From Heterohyrax brucei (lineage: Eukaryota > Chordata > Mammalia > Hyracoidea > Procaviidae): a DNA stretch of 64,000 nucleotides. Shown piece by piece: positions 44,375 to 55,779 of the stretch. A program made the position numbers and the translations under genes. Positions within the stretch are counted from its first letter, which is position 1, and every line of letters begins with the position of its first letter. Location of the stretch: contig CM053143.1 in NCBI GenBank assembly GCA_028571685.1, positions 195,617,829 through 195,681,828 of the forward strand, read 5' to 3'. The notes beneath the pieces are model-generated. The model worked only from the letters and a program-made list of their open reading frames with translations. It made no database searches and was not told the origin of the DNA.

Positions 44375-44697
44375 TCGGGGGACCCACGTGTGTCTGGGCA
44401 GCACCGTGCCCCTTGGGGCCCACCAGCTTGTGGGGACCCATGTGTCTCCGGGCAGCACCATGTCCCTCGGGGCCTGCCAGGTCGTGGGGACCCATGTGTG
44501 TCCATGCAGCACCTACGCCCCTCAGGCCCTGCCAGCTTGTGGGGACCCACGTGTGTCTGGGCAGCACCGTGCCCCTCAGGGTCCACCAGCTTGTGGGGGA
44601 CCCATGTGTGTCCTTGCAGCACCCACACCCCTCAGGCCCTGCCAGCTCGTGGGGACCCACGTGTGTCTGGGCAGCACTGTGCCCCTCAGGGCTGCAG
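44375..44697. repeat. Minisatellite, 54/55-bp unit, about 6 copies
   Basis: Unit: ggggacccacgtgtgtctgg, gcagcaccgtgcccctcagg and a gccctgccagcttgt block. Measured spacings are 54, 54, 55, 55 and 55 bp. Confidence 0.95.
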
Positions 44698-44711
44698 TGG
44701 GGGTTCCAGAA

Positions 44712-44818
44712 TCAGATTGCCAGGCCTTTCTTCCAAGGGCCTGACAGCAGACTCGAACCTCTAGACTTTCAGTTTGTACCCAAGAGTGTCAGCCGTTTGT
44801 TCCGCCAAGCGGCACCAC
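44712..44818 (-). mobile_element. AfroSINE fragment
   Basis: Antisense: cagattgccaggcctttctt, cagcagactcgaacctctag and a head-like 'tcagccgtttgttccgcc'. It abuts another SINE at 44826. Confidence 0.65.
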
Positions 44819-44825
44819 AAAACAG

Positions 44826-44986
44826 ACAAAATGCTGGTTGCCGTGGTGCTGATGCTGACTCCTAGTGACCTTACAGGACACAGCAGAACTGCCCCATGGG
44901 GTTTCCAGGGAGCAGCTGGTGGATGTGAAAGGCCGACCCTTTGGTCAGCAGCTGAGCTCTTAGCCACTGTGCCACCAGGGCTCCAG
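44826..44986 (-). mobile_element. AfroSINE, well preserved
   Basis: Antisense: gatgctgactcctagtgacc, agcagaactgccccatgggg, gacccttggtcagcag-type block and the complete head cactgtgccaccagggctcc. Confidence 0.92.
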
Positions 44987-45004
44987 GGACGCCACAGACG
45001 GAGG

Positions 45005-45100
45005 CAACTATCCCCATTTCTCAGGTGAGGAAACTGAGGCTGGAGTGGCTCAGTGCCTTGGGGCGGTCACACTGCAGCCAGGGGTCAAGCTCTTCTCTTA
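45005..45100. repeat. MIR-like fragment
   Basis: ctcaggtgaggaaactgagg followed by ctcagtgccttggggcggtc, antisense MIR core. Confidence 0.65.
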
Positions 45101-45624
45101 CTCCATCACTGATCCACACTGCCTCAGCGTCCTTCACAGCCAAAGACGTTGCTGCACACACCCGGGGTCCTGGCGCCACTGGGTCAGTGCACCCGGGGTC
45201 CCGGTGCTGCAGGCCTGGAAGCTTCTGTGGAGCTCCCTCCCACCCCCGCCCTCTAGACATGGTTTCTAGAATGGCAGACCTGGCCAGAGCTGGGACAGAT
45301 CCTTGGCTGTGTAAAGGGGACAGGGAGAACCTGAAGAGACACGGGGGCTGGGACACAGCCGGCTGTCACCTGTCCCTCCTCTTTCCATCCTCCTTCCCTC
45401 AGGCCTGTCCCCTGAAAGAGTGCTAACAGCTCCTTTGGCACATGCTTCCTGAGCGCCTACTGTGCGTGAGGCCTGGGGTGGGCAGGGGAGCCCACCAATC
45501 CTTCCCTCGGGGGCTCACAGGGCAAGGGGGCATCAGACAGCAGGTCTGGGCATGCACTGAAGGTTCATCCTAGAGGAGGGGAGAGGCCAGCTGGGGAGTT
45601 TCTGCAGGAGACAGAGCAGCACTA

Positions 45625-45725
45625 TCGGGTGGGACAGAGGACACAGGACAGGGGACAGAGGAGCACCATCGGGTGGGACAGAGGACACAGGACAGGGACA
45701 GAGGAGCGCCACGGGGCGGGGCAGA
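45625..45725. repeat. Short tandem repeat, ~44-bp unit, two copies plus
   Basis: ggtgggacagaggacacagg, acaggggacagaggagcacc and atcg repeated with small changes; a third copy is partial. Confidence 0.85.
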
Positions 45726-47137
45726 AGGCGCAGCACAGGGGTGCTCCAGGAGAGACGGTGGGGCCCTGCTGGGGATGCTTCTTGGCAGGTCGAGAGACAC
45801 TTCTTTTCTTCCCAAAGGAGTCCCACGCTCTCCACCTGTCTGCACAGCCTCACAGACACGTGCTTGGATGATCAGCTCCTGCAGGAATCACGTGTGCCCT
45901 GCCGTGACGTCCCCTCCCCTGTCCCGTCTTCCCTCTTCAGGGCTCCCCACCCATCTCCTCTGAAAGGTGGTGCCAGCACCCATCTAGCTCACAGCGAAGC
46001 TCCCCCAAAGGCTGATGCCCTGAGCTCAGAATTAGAAAAGCAGCCCAGACAACACCCGGAAGCCCTTTCCCACCTGTTGGTGCTGCTGTGGGCTCCCGTC
46101 TCCCACCTCCATCAGAGCCCCCACCCAGGGCAGGCATCCTCGTGAGCCCTTCGCCAAGTGTAGCCCTCAAAGGTTCCCCACCTGCCCCTGGCAGTGGCAC
46201 CATCTGGGGTTACCTTTCCCTGAAAATCCAATCCCCAGCCCACCCCTGGCTGGACAGATGTGCCCAGCTGGGAATACTGCAAACTCGACACCAGAACAGG
46301 CAGACGCAGAGGCCAGCAGACACGGCGCCTGTCCCCTGATCTCAAATTGACATGTGTCCCGAGAAGCTCCCAGGCAGCCCAGCAGCAACAGCTCTCCCAC
46401 CAGCCGCAGTCCAGACCCACGTCTCATCGTGCACACTCAGATGGGCGGCCCCAAGTTTTAGGAGCAAGGCAGCCCACGATGGTCCTGAGTTTGGTTCAGC
46501 ACGGGCACAGGAGGAAGGTGCGGCGAGGCTGACACAGGATACCAGGACCCCGCAGCTCAGCCCTCACTATGTCCACGTTCAGTAGCCTGGAGCAGGCTGC
46601 ACGCCTCCCCTCGAAGAGAGAGTCACTCCTTCCACACTGCCTCAGGAGGCTGCTATGGGGCTCACTCAGGCCGAATTCTGGAAATACCAAGATCACTAGT
46701 CAGGGTGAGTGCTGGAAACACCCTGGTCACCGCTCGGGGGGTTCACTGGAAATGCCAGAGAAGTGTCAGGGGTCACACCAGCTTTGTGGTTTTTCTGAAA
46801 CCAGAAGGACTGATGCTCTGAGAAGTCATCAGTGGTCGGGGTCTTGGTGGGCACAAACCTGCAGCTCGCATCCCTGCTGGAGACCCTCCAGCATCGCCCT
46901 GGCTGCTCCTGAGCCTTCTGCGACCCTCTCTGTCACTTCACCTGCTGGCCTTGCCACCCTGTCCCTCCAGTGCCAAACCATACTGGGCTCTTCCAATTCC
47001 CTAAATGCCCCAGCCCCTTCATGCTCGACCCAGGAGACCCTCAGCCTCGCCTCTGAGCGCAGTGAAGTGGGAGGACGGGGGTCCAACCAGGGGCTGGCAG
47101 GTCGATTAGGAGGCCCCTGGCATTACCCAGGAGCCTC

Positions 47138-47395
47138 TGGGAGGCCCAACAGTTAACAAACTCAGCGGTTCACCCGAGGTCAGCGCTTCAAGTCTGTGCA
47201 GAGCCCCTTGGAAGGAAGGCCTGGCCGTTGGCTCCAGAAAACCCACCACGGAAAACCTGCGCAGTGCAACACTGCCCCGACACTGCTGGGGTTCCCTTGG
47301 GCACTATGACACCCCAACACTCCTGGGGTTCCCTCGGGTGGGAACCAACTCAGTAACAACTGGTCTGGCTTTGGGGGTTTGGTTTTGTTGTCCCC
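47138..47395 (+). mobile_element. AfroSINE with internal short duplication
   Basis: Head ccaacagttaacaaactcag, then ggaaggaaggcctggccgtt, an internal repeat of gctggggttccctt/tcctggggttccctc, and a tail gggtgggaaccaactcagta with T-rich end. Confidence 0.75.
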
Positions 47396-48361
47396 CACCA
47401 CCCAGCTATCAGCTTGTCATACTGTGAGGGCTTGCACGTCGCTGTGACACCAGAAGCTATGTCCCCAGTATCGCAAACACAAGCGGCATTACCCATGGTG
47501 GGTGGATTTCAGTGGGGCTTCCACACTCAGACTGGATCTGCAAACCATCCACTAAAAACTTTATGGATCCAAACAGAACACCGTCTGAGCAGTGCTGGGT
47601 AGGAACGTGCCCACGATCGTGGGGATGGCACACATGACCCAGAGGCCACACGACGGCAGTGGACACAGACAGCATGGCTTATCCAGGAGAGGTGACCTGG
47701 TGGCCTGGACGAGGACAGACAGTGGGCCTGGAGAGCAGCCCAGCTGTCAGCCGCATTTCAGAGCGGGAATCCAGCGGATCTGGAGGCCAGTAACCAAAAC
47801 GGAGAAACACAGGCAGACACCCAGGTTTCCGGCTTGGGCAGGTGGGCAGAGGGAGGTGCTGCTCACGGATACGGGGCCCGGCGGGAGAGCAGCGTCGGAG
47901 CGGACAAAGCAGACAAAGAAGGGGTTGGTTTGATTGGGGCCGAGGTCCTGAGGCTCACTCAGGTGGGGAGAAGGGCTCAGGAGACTGACCCATGGAGCGG
48001 TTCATTAAAGAAATCCACGCTGAAGGTGAGCAGGCGTCTCCCCTGGCTGTCGGGAGCTCTTGGCTCAGCGTGGTCCTCCCCCTCTGGGGACAGACTCCTC
48101 TTTGTGCCCTCCCTGAGGTCTCTACCCTAGGCTGGTGGTTCTCCCTCTGCCCTCCCCCAGGCTGGGGCTCTGGGAGGCGATGAGCCCACCCTGAGGGTGT
48201 CTCTTGGCTTTGTTCAGGCCACCATCGCCCTCCCTCACCTTGTCCCCGCCACCCTGGCCTCAGGTCCTTCTCAGTCCAAGCCAGGCTCTAGCAGGCCATC
48301 CCCCAGAGGTCCCGTGCCTGGTTCCTTCTCGACCTGTAGCTCTCATTTCAGACGTCGGCCT

Positions 48362-48657
48362 CTCACGGGCTGAACTGCGTTCCCCCAAAATGTGTGTCCT
48401 CTTGGCGAGGCCACAATTCCCAGTACTGTGTGGCTTTTCACGTCTTGTGACCTGGTGATTTTCCTGTGCTGTACATCTTACCTCTAGGATGTTAATGAGG
48501 CAATTATGTTAATGAGGTAGGACTCAGTTTGCAGGGCTAGGTGGTATCCCGACTCAGTCTCTTTTGAGATATAAAAGAGAGAAAGGGGATCTCACATCAC
48601 CAAGTGAGAAGGGCTGGGAGCAGAGCACGTCCTTTGGACCCAGGGGTCCCTGTGCTG
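48362..48657 (+). mobile_element. LTR-like element (MaLR-type), copy 2, left part
   Basis: Begins cgggctgaactgcgttcccc, then ggccacaattcccagtactg, actcagtctcttttgagata and tcctttggacccaggggtcc, matching the other copies. It is interrupted at about 48658 by a SINE and resumes at about 49308. Confidence 0.65.
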
Positions 48658-49295
48658 AAAAGCTCCAACCCACCCACGCCCTGCTGGCGAGTCGATTCTG
48701 ACTCAGTGATGCTACAGAGCAGAACTGCTCCCCAGGGTTTCCAAGGAGCCGCGGGCAGATTTAAACCGCCAAGTGTTTGGTTAGCAGACACAGTGAAGCA
48801 GGCAGCCAGGACTACCTCCGTTTCTTTACCTGTTTTTCCTAAACTCCCTGGCCTCCTAGCGCCCCCCCCCCCCCCGGCACAGTGACTTGTGGGAACCACC
48901 AAGATAAAACCTCTGCTTCTCAGGATCATCAAACATGTGGAGGTGCCAGGTCCGGGACCCCCTGCTCACGTGACCACCGAGAGCCCCCGAGCCCCAGTTT
49001 CTGAGGCACATGCCTCCGGACCCCTGAGGCCTGCCCCTGGATGGACGCCCCCTGCAACTGCCCACATAGTGGCCTCCCTCACATCCACCCTTCCTCACTA
49101 CAAAAACCCCGAGCTTGCCTGGCAAATTCGGACAGGCTCCGAGGACCTGAATTCCCTGCTCCTTACACGCTGGCATGTAAGAAACCTCTTGGGCCCTTAC
49201 TTTGCCCAGTCTCAGGACTAGCTTTTCACAGCAGGTGCCTGAGCCCGCGCTCTACTGAAATAATAGCCCTTAACCACCAGGCCACCAAGGATTCT
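48658..49295 (-). mobile_element. AfroSINE split by a second insertion
   Basis: 48658-48790 reads antisense gagtcgattctgactcagtg, gcagaactgctccccagggt and gtgtttggttagcag. The missing head (cccttaaccaccaggccacc) appears at about 49267-49287. The ~470 bp between, which includes a run of about 16 C at 48861-48876, is a separate insertion with LTR-like sequence (tacaaaaaccccgagcttgc). Confidence 0.7.
48795..49260 (+). mobile_element. Possible solo LTR inserted in the SINE
   Basis: Non-coding. Contains gtgggaaccaccaagataaa, actacaaaaaccccgagctt, ggcaaattcggacaggctcc and gcatgtaagaaacctcttgg, in an order that recalls the U3-R-U5 of gammaretrovirus-like LTRs. Exact ends and target duplication could not be fixed. 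Confidence 0.4.
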
Positions 49296-49307
49296 GGAGA
49301 GCTGGCC

Positions 49308-49800
49308 GGCCAGAGAGAGACGGACAAGGACCTTTCCCAAAAACTGACAGAGAGGAGGCCTTCCCCAGAAGCTGGCACCCTGAGCTAGATTCCTAGATTG
49401 TAAGAGAACAAATTCATTTGTTACAGCTGTCCCCTTGTTGCATTTCTGTTACAGCAGCACTAGGGGACCAGGACAGACTGTGAGACAATAAACTTGCTTG
49501 TTAGTGCTGTCCTCATGAGGTATTTATGTTGTAGCAGCACTAGGTGACTAAGACACACTGTAAGAGAATTAATTTGCTTGTCACAGCTGTCTGTCCCCTT
49601 GCTGTATTTCTGTTACAGCAGCAGCACCTGACTGAGGCAGACTGCACGAGAATGAACTTGTTTGTTAGAACTGTCCCCTTGAGGCATTTCTGTTGTAACA
49701 GCACTAGGTGATGAAGACAGACTGTGAGAGAATCAATTTCTGTTTGTGAAAGCCACCCCTCGCTGTGTTTCTGTTACAGCAGCATTAGGCGACGGGGACC
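49308..49800 (+). repeat. LTR-like element tail amplified into a minisatellite
   Basis: 49308-49400 continues the element interrupted at 48657 (gacaaggacctttcccaaaa, gaggccttccccagaagctg). Then the terminal ~85 bp (aacttgtttgttagaactgt, ccccttgaggcatttctgtt and acagcagcactaggtgac) is repeated about 4.7 times with 10-20% divergence. Confidence 0.85.
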
Positions 49801-50181
49801 CCGTTTCAGAGAGCCCTTCCGGCCCACGCTCTACGCAGGCCCTTAGCTCCCATCCCCCTCATTGTCCCATGGGCAGTTATCAGCACTCTCCGAGACCCCG
49901 TTCTACCTCCTGTCTTGCTCTCTCCCCTACTGTTGGGACCCACGCAGTCAGGATGGATGAATCGAGCCCCACCCAGCACACGCAGGTGCTCGGTCAGCAT
50001 CTGTGGGTGCTGTGCTGGAAACATGCATAGCTCTCAACACTGCGCACTCTGAACAGCCAGGGTGTGCGTTCATTGTGCGGGGTGCCACGTGTTGACTGGT
50101 GCCCAGATCACCCCAGCCCCTCTAGGCCACCTCCTGAAACTCTGGGGCAGACAGCAGGGTACTCATACTCCCCAGGCTCCC

Positions 50182-50460
50182 TAGTTGTTGCTGGGGTTGC
50201 CACCAAGTCACCCCTGGCCCACAGCGACCCAGGGCACAGCAGGCCACAGGCTGCCTCGTCCTTGCCATCCCCATGATGTGGATCGGACTGTTATGATTCA
50301 CCGGGTTTTTTCTGGATGTCTTTGGACATAGATCTCCAGGCCTTTCTTCCTAGTCTGTCTGAGTCTGGAAGGTTCACTGACACCAGCCCAGCATCCCAGC
50401 AACACGCGAGCCCCCCTGACAGATGGGTGGTGGCCGCACATGGGTGCGCCAACCGGGAAC
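50182..50460 (-). mobile_element. AfroSINE, long variant, diverged
   Basis: Antisense landmarks: ggggttgccaccaagtcacc, ccaggcctttcttcctagtc, gtctgagtctggaaggttca and gtgcgccaaccgggaactga. Confidence 0.55.
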
Positions 50461-52072
50461 TGAACTTGGGCGTCCCACCTGGAGGGCAAGCAGCCCCCCA
50501 CCGACCCACAGTGGCCCCCGCCGGTCCTCCCCCGAGCAGCCCGCCCCTCAGCGCTCACAGGCAGCCGGGGAGCCCTGTTCCCCGCAGCTTGGGGCGCAGG
50601 TGCCAGCTCTGCCCCCAGCTGAGATCCCAAGAAACAGCTGTTCGAGGTGCCTGCACCCTGACCCCGAGGTCGGCAGTGACTTCTCTGACCTTCACCACCA
50701 GCCCTTCCAACAGCTCTGACGTGTGCAACCCCATCCCCCCACGAGACTCCAAGCTCTGACGAGTGCACAATGCTCGTCACGGGAGCCCCTTTACCCAACA
50801 GGGTGTCAGCCGATCCCGGCTCTTCCATCAGCCTTAGGTTCAGCCCCTTCCTACACAGCAAGCGTCCCTGAATTCTAGGGAGACATCCTGAGACTTCTAA
50901 ACTCTCACCTACCAAGACCTTGAGTTCTGCTGAGAAAGAGCACCCCAACGGAGTGGTCCCCAGCGGACCTCCAACCAGCAGAGGCGCTCCCTGAGTTAGC
51001 AGACCTTCACTCCCCGAGCAAAGCCTTCGAGCGGCCTCTCACCAGAACAAAGTCTGCGGCCAGCCCGGTCCTGCCCTGGAGCAACCTCATAACACCCACT
51101 CAAAACGAGTTCCTAAAGGAAGCCTGCTCAATTCTGGCAAAAATCTGAAAAAACAAGGAAGGCGAGGTGCCAGGCACCACGTGGGTGCTGATTCCTGGGC
51201 ACCGTCTAGATGACTGCTGCGGGCTAAGCGGGCTGACCTCAGGGGTCCGTGGTGGTTCTGTCCACCCACCGAGGGGCAGGGGGTTTACCGTGGCCTTCCT
51301 CAGCAGGACAGCACCTGGTGTCGTCCACTTGGCTGAGGGATTTGTCAGACCCCACGAGGGAGAGAGGTCAGGAGAGAGAGGCCCAGGTAACAGCTATCTG
51401 CGGGGACAGGGGTGATGCAGGGCTGTCCCCACATGGGGTCCGAGCTCTGCACTCAGTGGTCAGTCCACTGCACACTGACCGAATCGCAGGCATGTGTTAG
51501 GAGCTGGGGACACGATGGCGGTCAGGATGGGACAGAGTCCTTGCCCGGGGGCTTCCACCGGAGCGGAAAACAGGCGGTAAACGAAGTACAGGAATAAGAT
51601 CAGTTCAGGTGCTGATGGGTACCAGGGCAGAATGAGATCAGGTGACTAATTATGACACACACGTGCATAAATGAGCACGTGCCCTCCCATATACGGGCAC
51701 CACACGTAAACACACACAGATAGCTTATACACACCAACGCATTTGTGTAAAGTGACACACCTACGTATGGGTGGGTAGACGGAAAGAGAGCGACCACACA
51801 GGTGGGGACATTAGAAACACTGTTACTTGACCATAAGATTAAGGGCACTGTCCCCTCTTCTCGAGAGTTTCTGGTCCCATTCCCCGGATCAACCAGCAGT
51901 GCTCCGCCTAGTGCAGGATGGACAGCCAACAAGTGTCTGTGGAATGAAGAAATGCATTTGGGGTACTGATGTTTTAGATGAATACATGTTAAATGTGTAA
52001 TCATAAAAAAACAATCAATAGTATAGTTTCATGAAAGAAACGTGTTTATGAGAGAAGAACTAAGAATAGACA

Positions 52073-52620
52073 CGAGGACTGACAGTGAAGTTGCAAATTC
52101 ATCCTAGAAAAAGAGCTCTACGCCTCACTGCTGACCATCCCCACGGTCACCCCTGAAGGACTCCCCTTGGGAAGCTGCACCAACGTTAGTTCCTAGTCCA
52201 CCCTTCAGAGCAACTTGGGAACTTTTTCTGGAATGGCCATCAGAGCTGATGTCATATTACCCTTGATGTCCTGAATGTCACCCAAATGTCTCCCTCTCAG
52301 CATTTCTGGTACAGAAAAAAGTCACTGGGAGGTCAAATCAGGTGAGTAGGGAGGGTGTTCCAATACAGTTATTTGTTTGCTGGCTAAAAACTGCCTCGCA
52401 GACAACTATACAATTGAGTTTGCCAACTTGCCACTGTGCCACCATACACAATGGCCACTGCACAGAGAGCTCCAAAATTGCTTTGAGGGGTGGACTAGGG
52501 GCTGGCATCAGTGTGCAGCTTCCCCAGGGGAGTATTCCAAAGGTGACCACAGTGATATTCAGCAATGAGATACATAGCACTTAGAACAGTCAAGTTTGTA
52601 GGTTTAATTGTTAGACCTCG
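52073..52620 (-). mobile_element. Mariner-derived foldback element, copy 4
   Basis: Left TIR cgaggactgacagtgaagtt and right TIR (minus sense) cgaggtctaacaattaaacc; TA follows at 52621 and CA precedes. Left arm (about 52135-52245) and right arm (about 52445-52570) are inverted copies. The core around 52320-52360 carries the antisense of the transposase SPDL…SDF region, more decayed than in copies 2 and 3. Confidence 0.88.
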
Positions 52621-52779
52621 TATTCAGGTCTCTATTCAGCAGACATCAGGAAATTTAAAAAGAAACAAGGCTTCCCACCAGACAATCTATAAACAGTTGT
52701 TAATACTTGTAATCTAACTGTCTTTCCTTCGCACTCTCTGTGCCTCTGTCTCTCCATCCACAGACCCCTCCACCTGCAG

Positions 52780-53130
52780 ACCCACCCACACACCATGCCC
52801 CAGGCACCCATCGTCCACCCACCGCCATACAGGCACTCATCAGGTACCCATCTATCTACCGCCCACCCACCCACCCACGCACCACTCATCCATCACACAT
52901 CCATTCATTAATCAACTATTCACCTACCATCTATCCATCCATCCGCCATCCACCGGTCACACATCCACTCATCAACCATCCACCCATCATCTATCCATCG
53001 GTCCACCCATTCATCTGCTCATCATACATCCATTCACTCAACAACCATCCATCCGCCACCCATTCATCCATCCACCCATTACGCATCTGTGCATCCATCC
53101 CCGTCCAGCTGCCATCCATCTGTCATCCAT
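52780..53130. repeat. (CATC/CACC)n tetranucleotide-type repeat
   Basis: About 350 bp of imperfect catccatccgccatcc sequence, with copies of a longer word (catccactcatcaaccatcc). The second such tract in the gene after 37535-37785. Confidence 0.9.
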
Positions 53131-53534
53131 TCACTGAACACTGCCGTACGAGCCCAGGAGGTGTTGTAAACGGGGAGTCTGGGCATCACCGTGCAGCCCA
53201 GAACCCACTCCTGTCGTCCACTGCATGGTTCCCAGTGGACTGTAAGTCTGGACTCTATGCAGACAGGAAGTGCTTAAAGAGAGCGAGTGTGAGACACCCA
53301 GGAGAAAGAAAGAGCATTTACTGGGCAGCTCCTGTGTCCCCGGCTCTGAGCAGGCACAGGCCAGTGAGGGTCCCCACTTTACCCCCATAGTAGCTACCAG
53401 GGGGAAATGCTTTGTCTTCTACATGAAGAAACAGATGCTTTGAGGGACAAGTGACTCGCGCAGACACTGAGCATGTGGCCACGGATGCAGTGTGGCACCC
53501 AGCTCTGTCCTACCCCAAATGCCATCATCTCTCC

Positions 53535-53980
53535 TGTCTTGACACTTGAACAGACACAGTTTAATGGGACTTCTGCTCAACCAGAATCATAGAATTGACC
53601 GTCCAGAGGCAGCCTCACTTTTCATTGCTGGCCTGACGATCACTAAAACGCTGGGAAACACCCCAGGACACTTGGGGATTTATTGCAGAAACAAATACTT
53701 TCCCTTCGGCCAGAGGCTGACTGAGAAACTCTTGTGTCTGATCAATATAAACAAACTAAGGCAAAGATACATCAGGACATAGAAAAATATCTCATCATCA
53801 ATCCTGTGTAACCTTGATTTATTAATAATCTTGTGCAATGAGAGACCTCCCACAATGATCGATGATCTCAGCTCTCCAAAGGGACTCGGTGCTGAGGCTT
53901 TCGAGGGAGTGCAGTCTAATTGTGTTTTGTTTGGCCATCGGCAGGCATTTAGCAGACAATGCTAAAAAGATTGTTCGCCT
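53535..53980. other. Candidate conserved non-coding element
   Basis: A/T-rich unique sequence with no recognised repeat. It has agtgtctgatcaatataaac-like words (53740 region), ttgatttattaataatcttg and an atgatcgatgatctcagct block. Composition differs sharply from the GC-rich flanks. Confidence 0.3.
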
Positions 53981-54554
53981 GGGCAGACTGCAGTGGACGG
54001 GTATTCTCTGGGTGGCCGTGTCGCAGAGGGCTGTCTGTTACCAGGAAGGCCGTATGAACCACGTACAAGGAGCTCGGTGAACAACTTGTTCGTGTATCTG
54101 CCCCTAGTTGGACAGGAGACGGCAGGAAGCGCGCCCCAGGCCCCTGGGCTCTGCGTTCTCATCAGTGACTTGGCCGCCCCTGGGTCAAGATTACAGCTTT
54201 CGGAAGAACAGCGAAATCTCTCACGACGTTCTCCCCAAACGCTGACCACGAGGGACGGGGGTAACGCCACCCTGCCTGTCACCTGGGCACACCACAGCTC
54301 TGGCTTCAACAGAAGCCACTCCCATCACTTCTTCTGGCTGTGACGGTCTGAAGGCCAAAACAAGTCAACACTCACACTGCACTAACGCCTGCGGGTGGCA
54401 GGTAGGAGAGCAACCTTGCAGGGCTGCGTGGAATGTTCTAGAACCCTTATAGCAGGCATCTCGGTGGAGGAGCAGGAGTGCTGGAAGACCTGCCTGCACA
54501 CACACCAGCACAGCCTGACAGCAGCTTGCCAGTGCAGGGGCGGTGTAGGCAAAA

Positions 54555-54775
54555 GTGGCCCTGGGGACCTTGGGGGTCTGGAACTGGGGGCCTGGGGGGT
54601 CAAGTGGCCCTGGTGTCTGGGGGCCCTGGGCGCTTGGAGGCCTGAAACTGGGGGCCCTGGGAAGTCTGGAACTGGTGGGTTGGGGGCCTTGGGGGTTCAG
54701 GGGCCCCAGGGACTGGGGGACCTAGAATTGGGGGCTTGGTGGCCCTGGAGGTCCTGTGGCCCTGGGGTCTGGCAA
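54555..54775. repeat. G-rich degenerate tandem repeat
   Basis: Words ggccctggggg, tctggaactgggggcc and 'cctgaaactggggg' recur at 25-40 bp. Multiple GGGG runs could form G-quadruplexes on the plus strand. Confidence 0.75.
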
Positions 54776-54839
54776 ACACACAGCAGCACAGCGGTCTCTG
54801 CCAGCAATCACTGCCAAAATGTGCTCTGAGGGGTGACTA

Positions 54840-55000
54840 TTTCCACATGGCTGGTTTTAAAACCAAGTAATTAAATGGTTTTATAGTCAATTTTCAAAAC
54901 AAGCTCTTTAAGTTATAAGTATAATGCTTGTCTCTAATAGCCAAGTTATTCTGTCTCTGGCTCCTGCTGCAATGGATTTTATAATTACACAGAAAAACAT
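54840..55000. other. A/T-rich island, candidate conserved element
   Basis: Contains ggttttaaaaccaagtaatt, aatggttttatagtcaattt and gattttataattacacagaa, several homeodomain-type TAATT cores within 130 bp. No repeat family recognised. Confidence 0.3.
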
Positions 55001-55249
55001 TCATCCAGGGCCTGGCCAGTCATCTGAAGCTGTCTTGTGGCTGGATACAAGCAGTGGGACCAAGTGACCCACAGGGATGGGACATCTGTGGGCACTGTTT
55101 GCAGGGCCTTAAGGGAAGGCTCACGGGGTCTGGGTGACTGGGGTATGGACAAAGACCCCCGACATCCAGGTGGGATGGCAGGTGGGGGGTGACAAAGGAC
55201 CTGTGGGCCAGGTGAGGGTCTAGTCTTTCTAGGTTCTCCCACAGTGTCC

Positions 55250-55390
55250 CCATGACAACTAACCTAGAGGTCAGCAGTTCAAACCCACCCAGCCACGCCA
55301 GCTCCTCAGCAGGAAGCCCTGGGGACCTGCTCCTCGAAGGACCTGAGGCTGGGAAGCCAGTGGGGCAGCTCTCACCTATGACACACCAGG
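55250..55390 (+). mobile_element. AfroSINE
   Basis: gacaactaacctagaggtca, gcagttcaaacccacccagc and gtggggcagctctcacctat show head and core in sense order. Confidence 0.8.
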
Positions 55391-55689
55391 CCGCTGAGCC
55401 AAGTGAGGCCCTTCTTCCTGCCGCCCCCACCCCCAGCTACAGGTTCACTGAGCACCACCACCCATGCAAGCTGGGGAGCCCGGTGGCCCCAGGAGCTGCC
55501 ACACCAAATACTCGGGCTTGCAGGCAGACGGTCTCCATCACCAGGACCCAGCTCCACAGCAGCAGGTCCAGGGTGGCCAGAGACCACGTGCAAGCAGGCG
55601 GGCCCGTCCGGACGCAGTGAGGCCTGCTCACGGACTGCACGGCAAACCTCACGCAATCGTCACAGGCTCCCGCTGTCACTGCTGGCCCC

Positions 55690-55768
55690 TGGAGCGTGGC
55701 TGGGTGCTGACTCACAACAACTCCATGTGACAGAGGAGAACCGCCTCACAGGGTTTTCTGGGGTGGAC
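55690..55768 (-). mobile_element. AfroSINE fragment
   Basis: Antisense tail and core only: gtgctgactcacaacaactc, then agaggagaaccgcctcacag and ggttttct. Confidence 0.7.
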
Positions 55769-55779
55769 AGAACAGGGGA

